In this document: one piece after another, positions 29,510 to 40,627 of the stretch
Layout of the letters: every line of letters starts with the position of its first letter
Position numbering within the stretch: position 1 is the first letter of the stretch
DNA from: Lachnospiraceae bacterium
GTDB taxonomy: Bacteria; Bacillota; Clostridia; Lachnospirales; Lachnospiraceae
Length of the DNA: 64,000 nucleotides
Reading direction: 5' to 3'
NCBI GenBank assembly: GCA_024696825.1
Contig: JAILGL010000096.1
Span: 1-64,000, forward strand
Made by a program: the position numbers and the translations under genes
The notes under the pieces: model-generated
The model's database searches: none
The model's input: the letters and a program-made list of their open reading frames with translations, nothing else
Told to the model about the DNA's origin: nothing

Positions 29510-32344
29510 TCACGTTAGTTTTATTTTAACTGTTACGGTTTTCGTGTAGGCTTTATAGTATTCGTCTCCGGCGGCTTTTAACTTTACTTTGATTTTTAGT
29601 GTCCTTCCTTTTTGGGCCTTTTTATATTTTTTAACCGTTATTATTCCCTTTTTGTTTATGGTTAGATATTTGTTAGAGCCTTTTTTAACCCTTGTATAGG
29701 TAAGAGTTCCGACTGAATTTTTAACTACTATTGCCTTTTTAACCTTTTGAGCCTTCTTTTTAAGCTTTGAAGCTTTCACCTTTTTAGTTTTAACCTTCAC
29801 CGTCACGGATTGCTTCTTCTTTTCTGAAGAGGTTTTTGAATCAGATGAAGCTGAAGGTGAGGCTGAAGTATCCGGTGATACAGACGGTAACGCTGAGTTC
29901 TGTGGATCTATGGATGTTGATGGAGACGAGGTTGTTTCCGGTGAACCAGACACTGTTGGTAAAATTGAGGCTCCCGGTTCACTTGTCTCTTCTGGAGAAT
30001 CTGAGGCTTTCGGTTCTCCAGATTCACTTGGCTCTTCCGTCTCTTTTTGATAACCTGGATCATCCGTCGCATCTGGCTCAGTCTTATCACATGTACGAGA
30101 TGCAATTATCACTATTTCTTTTTCAGGATTTTCTGCTGCTTCAGGTTCCATATTAGTATATCCTATAATACGAGTCGAAGTTATGTATTTATTACTGTCA
30201 AAATCATAGTTAAATCTATAGCCAAATTCAGCTTTTACATAAACCTTGCAATAATACGTCTTTCCATATTCAACTTTTTGATCCCTATCTGTTATCATAC
30301 CATCTTCTAAACTATACCATTCAATATCACATATATCTACTGTACCATCATTATTAGCACTGCATGAGCAAGGAAATCCATAACCGTCTATCAAATCATC
30401 GATATAGAAAGATATATGATCCAGATAATCCACAAAATCAATTTCTATATTATTTAAAACTGTATTTCCATCCTCTGCAATTTCTATTTCATTCCATTCC
30501 TCCTCTGTTCCATTATAGTAAACATATTTTAAATCATTTACTAAACAAAAAGCATCTTCTGAAATAGATTTTACCCCACTTCCAATATAAAGCTTTTCAA
30601 AATTCGATCCTTCGAAGGCTGCATAACCTATAATTTTTAATGTGTCAGGTAAATGATACTCATTTATTTCATGACAATCCGAAAAAGCATAACTTAGTAT
30701 GATTTTAACGGGATATCCCTCTATATATTCCGGCACATATAATATTTCACTCTCTTCATTAGTTCCATATATATGAACTTCATTGTTTATTATTTGATAA
30801 CTTAATTCATGTCCTTCATTATATACCACCTTACTTTCATCCTCTAAAATGTCATTATATCCACCAATGTCTATTTTATCAAAATTTTCCTTTGTGGAGG
30901 CATATTTTACACTAACAATTTTATTGGCGTACTCAAAGGCAGAATCTCCTATATAAACAACCGTTTCAGGTATATATACATTTTTTACTTCAGTTTCAGT
31001 AAAAGTCTCATCATTTATACTTGTAACAGGATAATCATCAATTTCTTCAGGTATGTTAGCTACTGTGGTGGTTCCGATATATTTAACTATTTCTACTACA
31101 CCACTATCTTCATTTATCCGATATATGAAATCTTCAGTTGTCTTTGTATCTGAGTAATCAGGTGCAGCCTTGCATACAAAGTCCACAAATATACAAGCCT
31201 TTTCTTTAGGGTCTGTATCCATAAGTAATACCGCTTTTCCTGTAGCATAACCATTATTAACAGTGACAGAAATATTTGGTATTTCTACTTCATCTGAAAT
31301 TGTTGTACCAAATTTAAACTGCCTTGCCGCCTTTATAAATATTTTTGCCCTATACTTTTTACCCACTTCAAAAGGATTGCCATTCTGGTTACCATCAGGA
31401 TCATCTGTCATATTAATCCATTTCACTCCCTCAAACACACAGTTGGCACTTGTTTTTATATTTGCCCTTGGCTCTTCCCCATCAACCGGAGCTCCCAAAT
31501 TATATATGGTCACCATATTAACTGTTTCTGCATAATGCATCTTTACACTGTTAAGAACTGTATTTTTAGCACTCTCAATGTAAATCTTATTCCACTCATT
31601 TTTATAACCGTTATAATAAATATCCGTCAGGTAATTCATATTATTAAATACACTTCCTCTAATAATTTTTACACCTGAACCAATATATATTTTTTCAATT
31701 TTAGAACTATCAAAAGCTCCATAACCTATAAATTCCAGAGAATCAGGAAGATAACACTCCTTAACATTTAAACATCCTGCTAAAGCCATATAATCAATAC
31801 CTGTTACAGGCAGATACTCAATGGTTTCAGGTATATTTAATGTCTTTACACTATCATTGGTATCATATATTCTTATTTTCTCTTCTATTTTTCTATAGCT
31901 TAATACTCCACCATAGTTGTAAACCATATCACATTCATCAATATAATAACTATTATATATATTTTCACTAATTGCTTCCCAGTCACTTATAGTTGAACCA
32001 TAACAAATGAGTATTTCCGAGCAGTCATTATCACCAAATATTGACTCACCAATTACTTCAATGGTTTTAGGTATTATTATTTTTTTAAAATCAACACCAG
32101 AAAAGGCCTGGTCAGCTATTTCAGTTACTTTATGCCCATCAATTTCTTCCGGTATATAAATCCTTTCATCAGAACCAATATACTTTGTAATTGTAGCCTC
32201 ACTATTAGCACCACCATAATCATATTCAAAATATTCATTAGAAGCGCTATCTCCAGCCTTAGCTTCTTTAGGCGAAATCACAGTAAAGCCTGAAATCATC
32301 GCAAATGTCAATAAGATACTTACCATTTTTTTAAATCTTTTCAT
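29510..32344 (-). CDS. Secreted BspA-like leucine-rich-repeat (LRR_5) surface protein
   Basis: Signal peptide; repeats such as IPEEIDGHKVTEIADQAFSGVDFKKIIIPKTIEVIGESIF; S/T/P/E-rich linker; Lys-rich C-terminal domain. Confidence 0.85.
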   Translation of the reverse strand: MKRFKKMVSILLTFAMISGFTVISPKEAKAGDSASNEYFEYDYGGANSEATITKYIGSDERIYIPEEIDGHKVTEIADQAFSGVDFKKIIIPKTIEVIGESIFGDNDCSEILICYGSTISDWEAISENIYNSYYIDECDMVYNYGGVLSYRKIEEKIRIYDTNDSVKTLNIPETIEYLPVTGIDYMALAGCLNVKECYLPDSLEFIGYGAFDSSKIEKIYIGSGVKIIRGSVFNNMNYLTDIYYNGYKNEWNKIYIESAKNTVLNSVKMHYAETVNMVTIYNLGAPVDGEEPRANIKTSANCVFEGVKWINMTDDPDGNQNGNPFEVGKKYRAKIFIKAARQFKFGTTISDEVEIPNISVTVNNGYATGKAVLLMDTDPKEKACIFVDFVCKAAPDYSDTKTTEDFIYRINEDSGVVEIVKYIGTTTVANIPEEIDDYPVTSINDETFTETEVKNVYIPETVVYIGDSAFEYANKIVSVKYASTKENFDKIDIGGYNDILEDESKVVYNEGHELSYQIINNEVHIYGTNEESEILYVPEYIEGYPVKIILSYAFSDCHEINEYHLPDTLKIIGYAAFEGSNFEKLYIGSGVKSISEDAFCLVNDLKYVYYNGTEEEWNEIEIAEDGNTVLNNIEIDFVDYLDHISFYIDDLIDGYGFPCSCSANNDGTVDICDIEWYSLEDGMITDRDQKVEYGKTYYCKVYVKAEFGYRFNYDFDSNKYITSTRIIGYTNMEPEAAENPEKEIVIIASRTCDKTEPDATDDPGYQKETEEPSESGEPKASDSPEETSEPGASILPTVSGSPETTSSPSTSIDPQNSALPSVSPDTSASPSASSDSKTSSEKKKQSVTVKVKTKKVKASKLKKKAQKVKKAIVVKNSVGTLTYTRVKKGSNKYLTINKKGIITVKKYKKAQKGRTLKIKVKLKAAGDEYYKAYTKTVTVKIKLT

Positions 32345-32434
32345 ATCATTTGTCCTCCTTAAAAAAACTTTAGACAGTTTCCCTATATTTAATTTTCACG
32401 TATAATTATTTATATTTTACCAAAAAAAACAAAG

Positions 32435-32461
32435 AAAGTCACTAGCATAAGTGCCAGTGAC
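32435..32461 (-). terminator. Terminator after response regulator
   Basis: AGTCACT/AGTGACT hairpin followed by TTTCTTTGTTTTTTTT on minus strand. Confidence 0.7.
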
Positions 32462-33127
32462 TCAATCATCTTTTAATGTGGTAACTATTAATTTGTTCTC
32501 TATTACAGCTGCAAGCATTTCATGCTTGTTACTAAACCCACCCTTTTCTATTATTTTATCTAGATTCCATCTCACTCCATTTTTAGAAAGGTCCATGCTC
32601 TCGGCTATCTCATCATAGGTTAGTCCTTTTACAAATAGTCTTAAGATTTCCAGTTGTTTTGGATTTATTTCTGCAGAATGCATTTCATTAAGCTCTACAT
32701 TAGGAGACTCATCCGGGAAAATATTCTCACCCTTTAAAGTCCTATTTATAATCTCCAAAAGATCCTCATTGCCGTAATCCTTATACCACAGGCTATTAGC
32801 CGCACCTTCCTTTGATTTATCTAACACCTCAGGATCAATAAGAGATGTAATTATAACCACCTTGGTGCCCTGTCCCATATTTCTAATATTTTTTCCTGCA
32901 GCAAGGCCCGAATGGTTATGCAGGGTCTGCACATCCATTAGAACTAAATCCACCTTCTCTCTACTGCATATCTTTTCAGCTTCAAATGCATCTCTAAGTC
33001 TCGCAACTATCTTAAAGTTACCTGCATCCTCAATCATTCCCACCAAATGCTTTTGCATATATATATTATCTTCGACAATTATTGTTTTGATTAAACTTTT
33101 GGAGTTTTTTTCATTATTGATAATCAT
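32462..33127 (-). CDS. Response regulator, REC plus C-terminal HTH (LuxR/NarL-like)
   Basis: KTIIVEDNIYMQKHLVGMIED, VDLVLMDVQT, LTYDEIAESMDLSKNGVRWNLDKIIEK. Confidence 0.8.
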   Translation of the reverse strand: MIINNEKNSKSLIKTIIVEDNIYMQKHLVGMIEDAGNFKIVARLRDAFEAEKICSREKVDLVLMDVQTLHNHSGLAAGKNIRNMGQGTKVVIITSLIDPEVLDKSKEGAANSLWYKDYGNEDLLEIINRTLKGENIFPDESPNVELNEMHSAEINPKQLEILRLFVKGLTYDEIAESMDLSKNGVRWNLDKIIEKGGFSNKHEMLAAVIENKLIVTTLKDD

Positions 33128-33222
33128 ACCTTTTACCTTCTGTTGTTTGTGATTATTTGTAACTATTATTTGTAATGCTTTTATTATCTAATTCATTATA
33201 AATTCTAAGAATAAATATAGTA

Positions 33223-34422
33223 TTAAAATATTATCTCAAGCTTAAATTCAGGCTTATAATAAACCTTCATTAAAAGACCAGCTTTTTCAAGCTTCTTTCT
33301 AAGAGAAGAAAGCCCTCCCCCTTCTTTTATTTCCCCTGAAGGAGTTATACCATCATTAGTTATTATAACCTTTTTTTCACTAATAGCAACTTTAACCCTG
33401 CTTCCCTTTGCATGAATGTAACAGTTTGTTACACTTTCTGCTATTGCTAAGGTGACAGCATCCTCTATATGCTTATCCTTTGGCATATCACCTTCTATAT
33501 AAACTGTAATTCCAAGCTCCTTTGCAGAAGCCTTTACTTCTTCTAAACTCTTACTACCTTCCTCATGCTTATAATTAGAAAAATACGACACAGCATTTCT
33601 AAGCTTTTTCATTTCATTTTCTGTATTGAAAATGTTGCTTTCACTGTTTTCCAAAATTTCAGAAAGAGCTATAAGACTTCTTCCTATGTCATTATGCACC
33701 TTCATTTTAAGATTTAAGGTCTCTTCTTCACGAATTCTGTCTGAGAGAATATCATACATTTTAGACAGTTCTTCATTAGTTTCTCTTAAATGTATATTCT
33801 CACTTTTTATTCTCTCTCCCACCTCATATATTTCCGTTACATCCTGAGCGATTATTTTCGTAAATCCCTGCACTTCTTTACCTTCAAGTACTGCGCTGTG
33901 AAACTCCCAGCTGCTTCCATCAGAAAAGACATTTAACCCCTCTGTTTTCATATCACTAAGCAGCTGCGGCGCACTTCCATTTAACTCAGTTATAAGCTTA
34001 TTCATCACATGATTTATAAGCACAATTCTACCACTGTTATCAGTAAAACAAATTCCGGAATTAAGATTATCAAATGCTTCTTTTATGGAATTATCTGACA
34101 AATTATTTTTCATACGTTTATATTCCAGAATAAGTCCAAAAAGAGAATATATAAATGCTACGATTATAAATATACAAATAATTATATATGGTATTTTTAC
34201 AGGTTCTGTTTCTCTCACTTTATCATAGGACGCCCTTAAAAAACTAATTAATATTAACAGCCCAAAAAATATAATTATATCTACATATTTTTTGATATTC
34301 TTTTCTGAATTAATTAACTCATTTAACAAGAGAAAAATATGTATAATTATAACAGTAAAAAGTATAACACAAATCAGGTTTTGATTCGTTACAGAAGCTT
34401 CAGAAAATGTCATGCATTCCAC
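33223..34422 (-). CDS. Membrane sensor histidine kinase with PAS-like domain
   Basis: TM segments; KMKVHNDIGRSLIALSEIL H-box; AIAESVTNCYIHAKG N-box; GGGLSSLRKKLEKAG G-box. Confidence 0.8.
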   Translation of the reverse strand: MECMTFSEASVTNQNLICVILFTVIIIHIFLLLNELINSEKNIKKYVDIIIFFGLLILISFLRASYDKVRETEPVKIPYIIICIFIIVAFIYSLFGLILEYKRMKNNLSDNSIKEAFDNLNSGICFTDNSGRIVLINHVMNKLITELNGSAPQLLSDMKTEGLNVFSDGSSWEFHSAVLEGKEVQGFTKIIAQDVTEIYEVGERIKSENIHLRETNEELSKMYDILSDRIREEETLNLKMKVHNDIGRSLIALSEILENSESNIFNTENEMKKLRNAVSYFSNYKHEEGSKSLEEVKASAKELGITVYIEGDMPKDKHIEDAVTLAIAESVTNCYIHAKGSRVKVAISEKKVIITNDGITPSGEIKEGGGLSSLRKKLEKAGLLMKVYYKPEFKLEIIF

Positions 34423-36158
34423 CCCCTTTTTATATCTAATATAAAGGAGGTTCCATCCTCATCATTTTCAAGAGATAATTCACTTAAACTATCTCTTGAT
34501 TTTGTATTAAAAATCCCACTTAATTTTACACCTATATTCTCTCCTAATTTTCCACTAAATCTATCATCAAAAATCACATCTGAAAGTATATTAATTCTAA
34601 GATTATTTTCTACATCTGTCACCCTTATATTTATATAGTTTCCATCCTCTAAAACTTCCTCTACTATTGTCTCAAAAAATTCATATATTTTCATATAAGT
34701 TTTTAGGTTTATTTTCTTATCTGTGGTAATTAAAAATCCACCTTTTATATTAAAGTTTTTTAGTGCTCTAAAGGATTCATTTAATGCACTTTCAAATCTT
34801 CTTTTATTCTCTTCAAAATCATCTTTTTCAAAAGCATTTTCATCCTTGGAAAGAACAAAATCCTTACTACGTTTTATATAACTTCCAAGGAGAATTATTT
34901 TGGATAATATTTTCTTCTTTTCTTCCTTATCTTTTGTTTCACCATAGCTTTTCACAAGACTATTAATACTATCTAACTGCCCCTGGGTTCTATCCTGTAA
35001 AAGATCATAGAGACGGTTTTTTTCAGCTACGGTTCTATGTTCTTTTTCTTTCTCATATTCGTATTTTAAAAGTGCATTTCTTTCAACCAATTCATCCTGT
35101 CTTTCCTTTAAGGTTTGGTTTAATTCTAAGAGTCTTTTTATGTCTTCTATCCAAAGCACATGTCCGCCATTTATTTTCATATTATTAAGGCGTTTTTTAT
35201 CCTCTAAAATAAGAGATTTTTTCTCTGCTTTTTTCATAGCTTCAGGACTTATATTTTCACTGAAATCCGCACTATATCTGACATTATATTTATCATCAGT
35301 TATCTGTATCGAGTTTTCTGCTGAAGCCTCAAACAAAGCCTTATACATGGTATTAGACTGAATAAGGCCTGTACTTATACAACTCTCAAAAAAACCTGCA
35401 AAAAGAAGTGTTGAAGCTGCAGTAAAATCACCAAAATATTCTCTTACAAAAGGCACATTTAAAATAAGCGCCAAAAAGTATAATATAGCTATTATAAATG
35501 GCACAAAAGGAAGCCATATGTACTTTTTGGTTCCGGGAATTCTGCATTTTTTTATCATGGTTATTATGGCCCCAACCACACATAGAATTCCCCATATTAT
35601 AATAATATAATAAAAGGTTTCAAGACTTCTGTTAAACTCAGTTTTTACAGTAACATTTTTAGGAAAACTAAAGACTAATTCATGAAAATCATTAGTAAGA
35701 ACTAAGGCTATTAATATAAAGGTAATTGCATTAAATATATAGGTCCATTTTGGGAGCGTGTAATCCTCAGCCTTCCCAAGAGAAATAGCTAATAGCAGTG
35801 CACATAATGGTATTAAAAGAAGCGGTATATAATATAAATACCAAAAATTTCTTATGAGATTTTCATCTAAAATAAAACGGAACTTTACCTCGCGAATTAT
35901 AAACCAAAGTGCCATGGTTAAGGCTACCAACATAAGAAGCTTCTGTGCTCCCTTTTGGATAACCCTCTTTTTTATGGACACTGCCCACGCAAAATAAAGT
36001 CCGATATATAAAAATGTTCTTATAAAATTAAGTAATTTATCTATAGGCTGATATTCCACAAAAACTACCAGTCTGCGGCATAAAAAGGCTGTGATTATGG
36101 TTAATAAAACCAAAAGACATTTTATTAAATAATCATTTTGTCTCTGGGATAATTCCAT
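34410..36158 (-). CDS. 7TM-type sensor / histidine-kinase-like protein with divergent catalytic core
   Basis: Multiple N-terminal TMs, PAS-like and coiled-coil region, LLGSYIKRSKDFVLS, degenerate ATPase-like C-terminus; overlaps the HK gene by 13 nt. Confidence 0.65.
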   Translation of the reverse strand: MELSQRQNDYLIKCLLVLLTIITAFLCRRLVVFVEYQPIDKLLNFIRTFLYIGLYFAWAVSIKKRVIQKGAQKLLMLVALTMALWFIIREVKFRFILDENLIRNFWYLYYIPLLLIPLCALLLAISLGKAEDYTLPKWTYIFNAITFILIALVLTNDFHELVFSFPKNVTVKTEFNRSLETFYYIIIIWGILCVVGAIITMIKKCRIPGTKKYIWLPFVPFIIAILYFLALILNVPFVREYFGDFTAASTLLFAGFFESCISTGLIQSNTMYKALFEASAENSIQITDDKYNVRYSADFSENISPEAMKKAEKKSLILEDKKRLNNMKINGGHVLWIEDIKRLLELNQTLKERQDELVERNALLKYEYEKEKEHRTVAEKNRLYDLLQDRTQGQLDSINSLVKSYGETKDKEEKKKILSKIILLGSYIKRSKDFVLSKDENAFEKDDFEENKRRFESALNESFRALKNFNIKGGFLITTDKKINLKTYMKIYEFFETIVEEVLEDGNYINIRVTDVENNLRINILSDVIFDDRFSGKLGENIGVKLSGIFNTKSRDSLSELSLENDEDGTSFILDIKRGWNA

Positions 36159-36235
36159 AGTCGCCTCCTTTTATTTTAGTAATTAAGAACTTCTATTGTA
36201 GAAATTCTTTTAAGAAATTTATCTTTAAAATCTAT

Positions 36236-37297
36236 TTAAGAAATCATATCAGAAAGCTCATATATTTTCTCTAAAGTATCAGCCTTATTAACTTCTCTTC
36301 TAAGAGTAGCTGCGCCTTTAACCCCTCCTGTATACCAGGCAAAATGCTTTCTCATTTCATTAATTCCTGTATATTCTCCCTTAAAATCCACAAGCATTTT
36401 AGCATGTTTTTTTATCATATTTTTAATGGCTTCGCCATCGCTCATACCATTTCTAGCCTCTGTATGTGCCTTTATACAAAGCTTTTCAAGCAAGGCATTA
36501 TCGTAAAAACTAGCATCCGATACAACTCCCAAATCACTTATAAATCCTTCATTTTTAAGGTCTTCAAAAAGTATCAGGCACTCCTTAAATATCCATGGAT
36601 TTCCTCTTGCGCCTCTTGCTATCATAACAGCATCTGCCTTGGTTTCAGACAGGGCACAAATTGCATCCTTCGCACTAAATATATCTCCACTTAAAACCAC
36701 AGGGATATTAACATTTTCCTTAACTTCTTTTACTATATCCCAGTCAGCCTTTCCCCTATAATACTCTTCCCTGGTTCTGCCATGAACGCAGATAGCACTG
36801 GCACCTGCTTCCTCCATAGCCATTCCAAATTTAACTGCATTTATATTATCCTTGTTAAAACCCTTTCTAAACTTAACAGTTACAGGCTTTTTTAAACTAC
36901 TGCTCATCTGCTTTACAATCTCTTTGGAAAGTTCTACATCAAGCATTAGAGCGCTTCCCTCATGGTTATTAACCACCTTTGGAACCGGGCATCCCATATT
37001 AATGTCATATATATCAAAATCCATCCCCTCTATACGAAGGGCCATATCTCTCATTATGTCAGGATCCGAGCCAAAAAGCTGTAAGGCAAGGGGGGAATCC
37101 TCTTCATTAGTAGCCCATAAAAGCTCAGTATTTTTATTATTATAATAAATACCCTTAGCACTTATCATCTCTGTACAGCCAAGTCCCGAGCCCATTTCCT
37201 TGCAAATATTGCGAAATGGCAGGTCTGTAACACCTGCCATTGGTCCAAGTATAAATTTATTTGGTATATTTACGTTACCAATATTAAATCCATTCAT
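36236..37297 (-). CDS. dusB: tRNA-dihydrouridine synthase
   Basis: LGPMAGVTDLPFRNICKEMG, DINMGCPVPKVVN, VHGRTREEYYRGKADW. Confidence 0.94.
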   Translation of the reverse strand: MNGFNIGNVNIPNKFILGPMAGVTDLPFRNICKEMGSGLGCTEMISAKGIYYNNKNTELLWATNEEDSPLALQLFGSDPDIMRDMALRIEGMDFDIYDINMGCPVPKVVNNHEGSALMLDVELSKEIVKQMSSSLKKPVTVKFRKGFNKDNINAVKFGMAMEEAGASAICVHGRTREEYYRGKADWDIVKEVKENVNIPVVLSGDIFSAKDAICALSETKADAVMIARGARGNPWIFKECLILFEDLKNEGFISDLGVVSDASFYDNALLEKLCIKAHTEARNGMSDGEAIKNMIKKHAKMLVDFKGEYTGINEMRKHFAWYTGGVKGAATLRREVNKADTLEKIYELSDMIS

Positions 37298-37364
37298 TCT
37301 ATCTATTCGTCCTATTTTTATCCAATAAACAATATAATATATAATCTTACTTACAAGCTTCTAA

Positions 37365-38138
37365 CTATCTTCCACCCTGCTTTTTGAAAAGAATCTGAAG
37401 CCCCTTCAAGGTAAGATCAGGATCATAGATATCTATCTCATCAGTATTGTCTGATATTATCTTTCCAAGACCGCCTGTAGCAACTACCTTTATATCCTTG
37501 CGACCGGTCTCATTTTTAATGTTATTTATAATAAATTTTGACTGTCCAACCATTCCATAGAAAAGACCTGACTGCATGGAAGCAACAGTTTCTTTACCGA
37601 TTATTTTATCCACAGCTTTAATTTCGATTTCAGGAAGATTTGCAGTATCATTCCATAAAGCCTTCGCAGATATTTTCATACCGGGACTTATAACACCACC
37701 CTCAAATGTACCGTCCTCTGAGATGTAATCGTAGGTAGTAGCAGTACCATAATCAATAACTACTATAGGTCCACCATAGAGTTCATAGGCTGCAACAGCA
37801 TCAACTATTCTGTCAGGACCTGTCTCTCTTGGATTAATGGTCGCAATCTTTAAACCTGTCTTAATGCCTGCACCTACCATAATAGGCTCACAGCCAATAT
37901 ATTTCATAATGGCCTTTCTAAAGGAATACATAATCTTTGGAACGACGCTGGATATAATAACATGACCTATGCTGTTTATATCGAATTTTTTAAGATTAAT
38001 AATATTACAAATAAGCATTCCATACTCATCAGAGGTTCTATAAGCTCCAACTGAAAAATGGAATCTTGTAAGTAATTTATCATCCTCAAATATTCCAAAG
38101 GTTACATCCGTATTCCCAATATCAACTGCTAATAACAT
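37365..38138 (-). CDS. coaX: Type III pantothenate kinase
   Basis: MLLAVDIGNTDVTFGIF, GPDRIVDAVAAYELYGGPIVVIDYGTATTYD. Confidence 0.96.
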   Translation of the reverse strand: MLLAVDIGNTDVTFGIFEDDKLLTRFHFSVGAYRTSDEYGMLICNIINLKKFDINSIGHVIISSVVPKIMYSFRKAIMKYIGCEPIMVGAGIKTGLKIATINPRETGPDRIVDAVAAYELYGGPIVVIDYGTATTYDYISEDGTFEGGVISPGMKISAKALWNDTANLPEIEIKAVDKIIGKETVASMQSGLFYGMVGQSKFIINNIKNETGRKDIKVVATGGLGKIISDNTDEIDIYDPDLTLKGLQILFKKQGGR

Positions 38139-38165
38139 TTTTCTCTCCTATCGCTTTTACAATTA

Positions 38166-38522
38166 TTATAATTCTTCACCCAAATATACTACACGATAAT
38201 ACTTCTCTAAGGATGATAAAAATTCTCTCTTATCCTTCCTTATTTTTCTAATCTTTAACTCACTTCCGATGTCATCAAAAAATGCATCTGTTTCCTTAGC
38301 TGATACAAGGAAATTAAGATTACCCTCTTTGTCAAACATAAGTGTAAGTATACCACCTATTTCCTCTGTGTAAAGCACACACATAATCTTAAGTTCATCC
38401 TTAATCTGACTTGGCAAATCGCTAAATTCCTCATCCAGATAATACTTCTTTTCGTACGAGTTAGAAACCGCAAGAATCACCATATCATCTGGTACTTTGT
38501 CAATAGGATTTCGTAGTTCCAT
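38166..38522 (-). CDS. Conserved protein of unknown function (DUF6145-like)
   Basis: MELRNPIDKVPDDMVILAVSNSYEKKYYLDEEF; start moved to the ATG with RBS GGAG. Confidence 0.6.
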   Translation of the reverse strand: MELRNPIDKVPDDMVILAVSNSYEKKYYLDEEFSDLPSQIKDELKIMCVLYTEEIGGILTLMFDKEGNLNFLVSAKETDAFFDDIGSELKIRKIRKDKREFLSSLEKYYRVVYLGEEL

Positions 38523-38559
38523 AACAAATCTCCTTCTAAAATCAAGTAAAATTAAAGCT

Positions 38560-39585
38560 TTAATCAATCTTTTTCCTAATGGAAACTTCTCCGGAAAGCA
38601 CTCTTGTAAGCTCTCCATCAACCTCCACTAAAAGCTCCCCTGACATATCTATACCCTTAAGAATTCCATGTCTTATATCCTCAGGACGTGTGTCCTCTAT
38701 CATACCGTTATATATACTTATTTCTTCTCCTATATCTAAGAGAAGTGCTGTATATTCATCCTTTATAAGCCCTATGCCTTTACCTTCTATAAACTTTTCA
38801 TATAGCACTGAAAACTCATTTAAAATATCAGCTATAAATGCATTTCTGTCTATAAACTTTCCTGTAGCCTGGTAAAGAGATATGGCGCAGGATTCTATCT
38901 CCTTATTAAAGGATTTATTATTAACATTAAGTCCAAAGCCGCATACAATATGTGAAATGTAATTTTCAACGGCATTCATCTGAGTGAGAATACCACATAC
39001 CTTTTTACGGTCAATTAGAACGTCATTAGGCCATTTTATGCCAACCTCGTGTTTCTCAGTGTCTATAAGCTTTTTAACTGCCTTAGTGACCGCTACAGCG
39101 ATTACAAGGGTAATAGAGCTTACCTCCTGAGGAAGCATATCCGGCTTTAAAATAATACTGGTATATATCCCCGTATCCTTTTCACTTATAAAACCTCTTC
39201 CTCTTCTACCCATTCCACCGGTCTGCTCATTGGCAATAATTACTTTTCCGTGAATGCTTTTGTCCGGCTGATTTATGGCCTCTCCCGCAAGTCTCATAGC
39301 TAAAAGATTAGTGGAGTCCACCTGTTCCTCATAGATAACATCATAATCTATATAACCCTTTACTAGTCCTGCCTCAATTCCAGCCTTGGATAACTTATCT
39401 CCCCTGTATAAAAGCTTATATCCGCTTTTTCTGTCGCTTTCAATGATGTAACCTTCTTTTTTCAAGGCGTTAATTGCTTTCCAAACAGCCTGCCTGGAAA
39501 CATCAAGCTTACCACACATATACTGTCCTGACAGATATTTACCATCTGCCATTATAAGCATTTTTAACAGTTCATCCTTTATCAT
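38560..39585 (-). CDS. birA: Biotin--[acetyl-CoA-carboxylase] ligase / biotin operon repressor
   Basis: N-terminal [46 protein letters not shown]. Confidence 0.94.
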   Translation of the reverse strand: MIKDELLKMLIMADGKYLSGQYMCGKLDVSRQAVWKAINALKKEGYIIESDRKSGYKLLYRGDKLSKAGIEAGLVKGYIDYDVIYEEQVDSTNLLAMRLAGEAINQPDKSIHGKVIIANEQTGGMGRRGRGFISEKDTGIYTSIILKPDMLPQEVSSITLVIAVAVTKAVKKLIDTEKHEVGIKWPNDVLIDRKKVCGILTQMNAVENYISHIVCGFGLNVNNKSFNKEIESCAISLYQATGKFIDRNAFIADILNEFSVLYEKFIEGKGIGLIKDEYTALLLDIGEEISIYNGMIEDTRPEDIRHGILKGIDMSGELLVEVDGELTRVLSGEVSIRKKID

Positions 39586-40592
39586 AGAAAGTTTTCTCCA
39601 AGAGTTGCTGCCATAACCGCTTTTATAGTATGCATACGGTTTTCAGCCTCCTCAAATACTATGGATTTATCTGATTCAAATACTTCATTGGTAACTTCTA
39701 TTTCCTTTAATCCAAACTTTTCAAATACCTCGCGTCCAACACCAGTATTAAGGTCATGATAAGCAGGAAGACAATGCATAAATACTGCACCCTCTGAAGC
39801 ATTATCCATAACTTTTTTATTCACCTGATAAGGCATAAGTGAATCAATTCTTTCCTTCCAAACCTCAGTAGGCTCACCCATGGACACCCATACATCAGTA
39901 TAGATAATATCAGCATCCTTAGTACCCTTCATAACATCTTCCTCAAGGGAGATAGAACCACCTGAAGCCTTAGCGTATTCTTCACATTCCTTAACAAGCT
40001 CTGCATTAGGAAAATATTCCTTAGTGGTACATGCTGTAAATGAAAGACCAAGCTTAGCACAGGCAATCATAAGTGAATTACCCATATTAAATCTTGCATC
40101 ACCCATATAAACAAGCTTTAAGCCTTTAAGCTTCCCAAAATGTTCACGAATAGTAAGCATATCTGCAAGCATCTGAGTTGGATGGTATTCATCTGTAAGA
40201 CCATTCCATACAGGCACCTTTGAATACTTAGCAAGCTCTTCAACTATAACCTGACCATAGCCTCTGTACTCGATTCCATCAAACATACTTGAAAGAACTC
40301 TGGCAGTATCTGCTATACTCTCCTTCTTACCTATCTGTGAACTTGTAGGATCAAGATAGGTTACGCCCATACCAAGATCGTTTGCCGCAACTTCAAAGGA
40401 ACATCTTGTTCTGGTACTTGTTTTTTCAAAAATAAGTGCCGCATTATAACCTCTGTAAACATCTACAGGCTCATGATTTTTCTTCTTTTTCTTAAGTAAT
40501 TCTGCGAGATCAATCATATATATAATCTCTTCAGGAGTAAAATCCTTTAATGTAAGAAAATCTCTACCTTTTAAATCCATATCTGTCTCCAT
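39582..40592 (-). CDS. argF: Ornithine carbamoyltransferase
   Basis: [38 protein letters not shown]. Confidence 0.96.
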   Translation of the reverse strand: METDMDLKGRDFLTLKDFTPEEIIYMIDLAELLKKKKKNHEPVDVYRGYNAALIFEKTSTRTRCSFEVAANDLGMGVTYLDPTSSQIGKKESIADTARVLSSMFDGIEYRGYGQVIVEELAKYSKVPVWNGLTDEYHPTQMLADMLTIREHFGKLKGLKLVYMGDARFNMGNSLMIACAKLGLSFTACTTKEYFPNAELVKECEEYAKASGGSISLEEDVMKGTKDADIIYTDVWVSMGEPTEVWKERIDSLMPYQVNKKVMDNASEGAVFMHCLPAYHDLNTGVGREVFEKFGLKEIEVTNEVFESDKSIVFEEAENRMHTIKAVMAATLGENFL

Positions 40593-40627
40593 TTCTGCAT
40601 GTATTGCTTATATTTCTTATATTTCTC

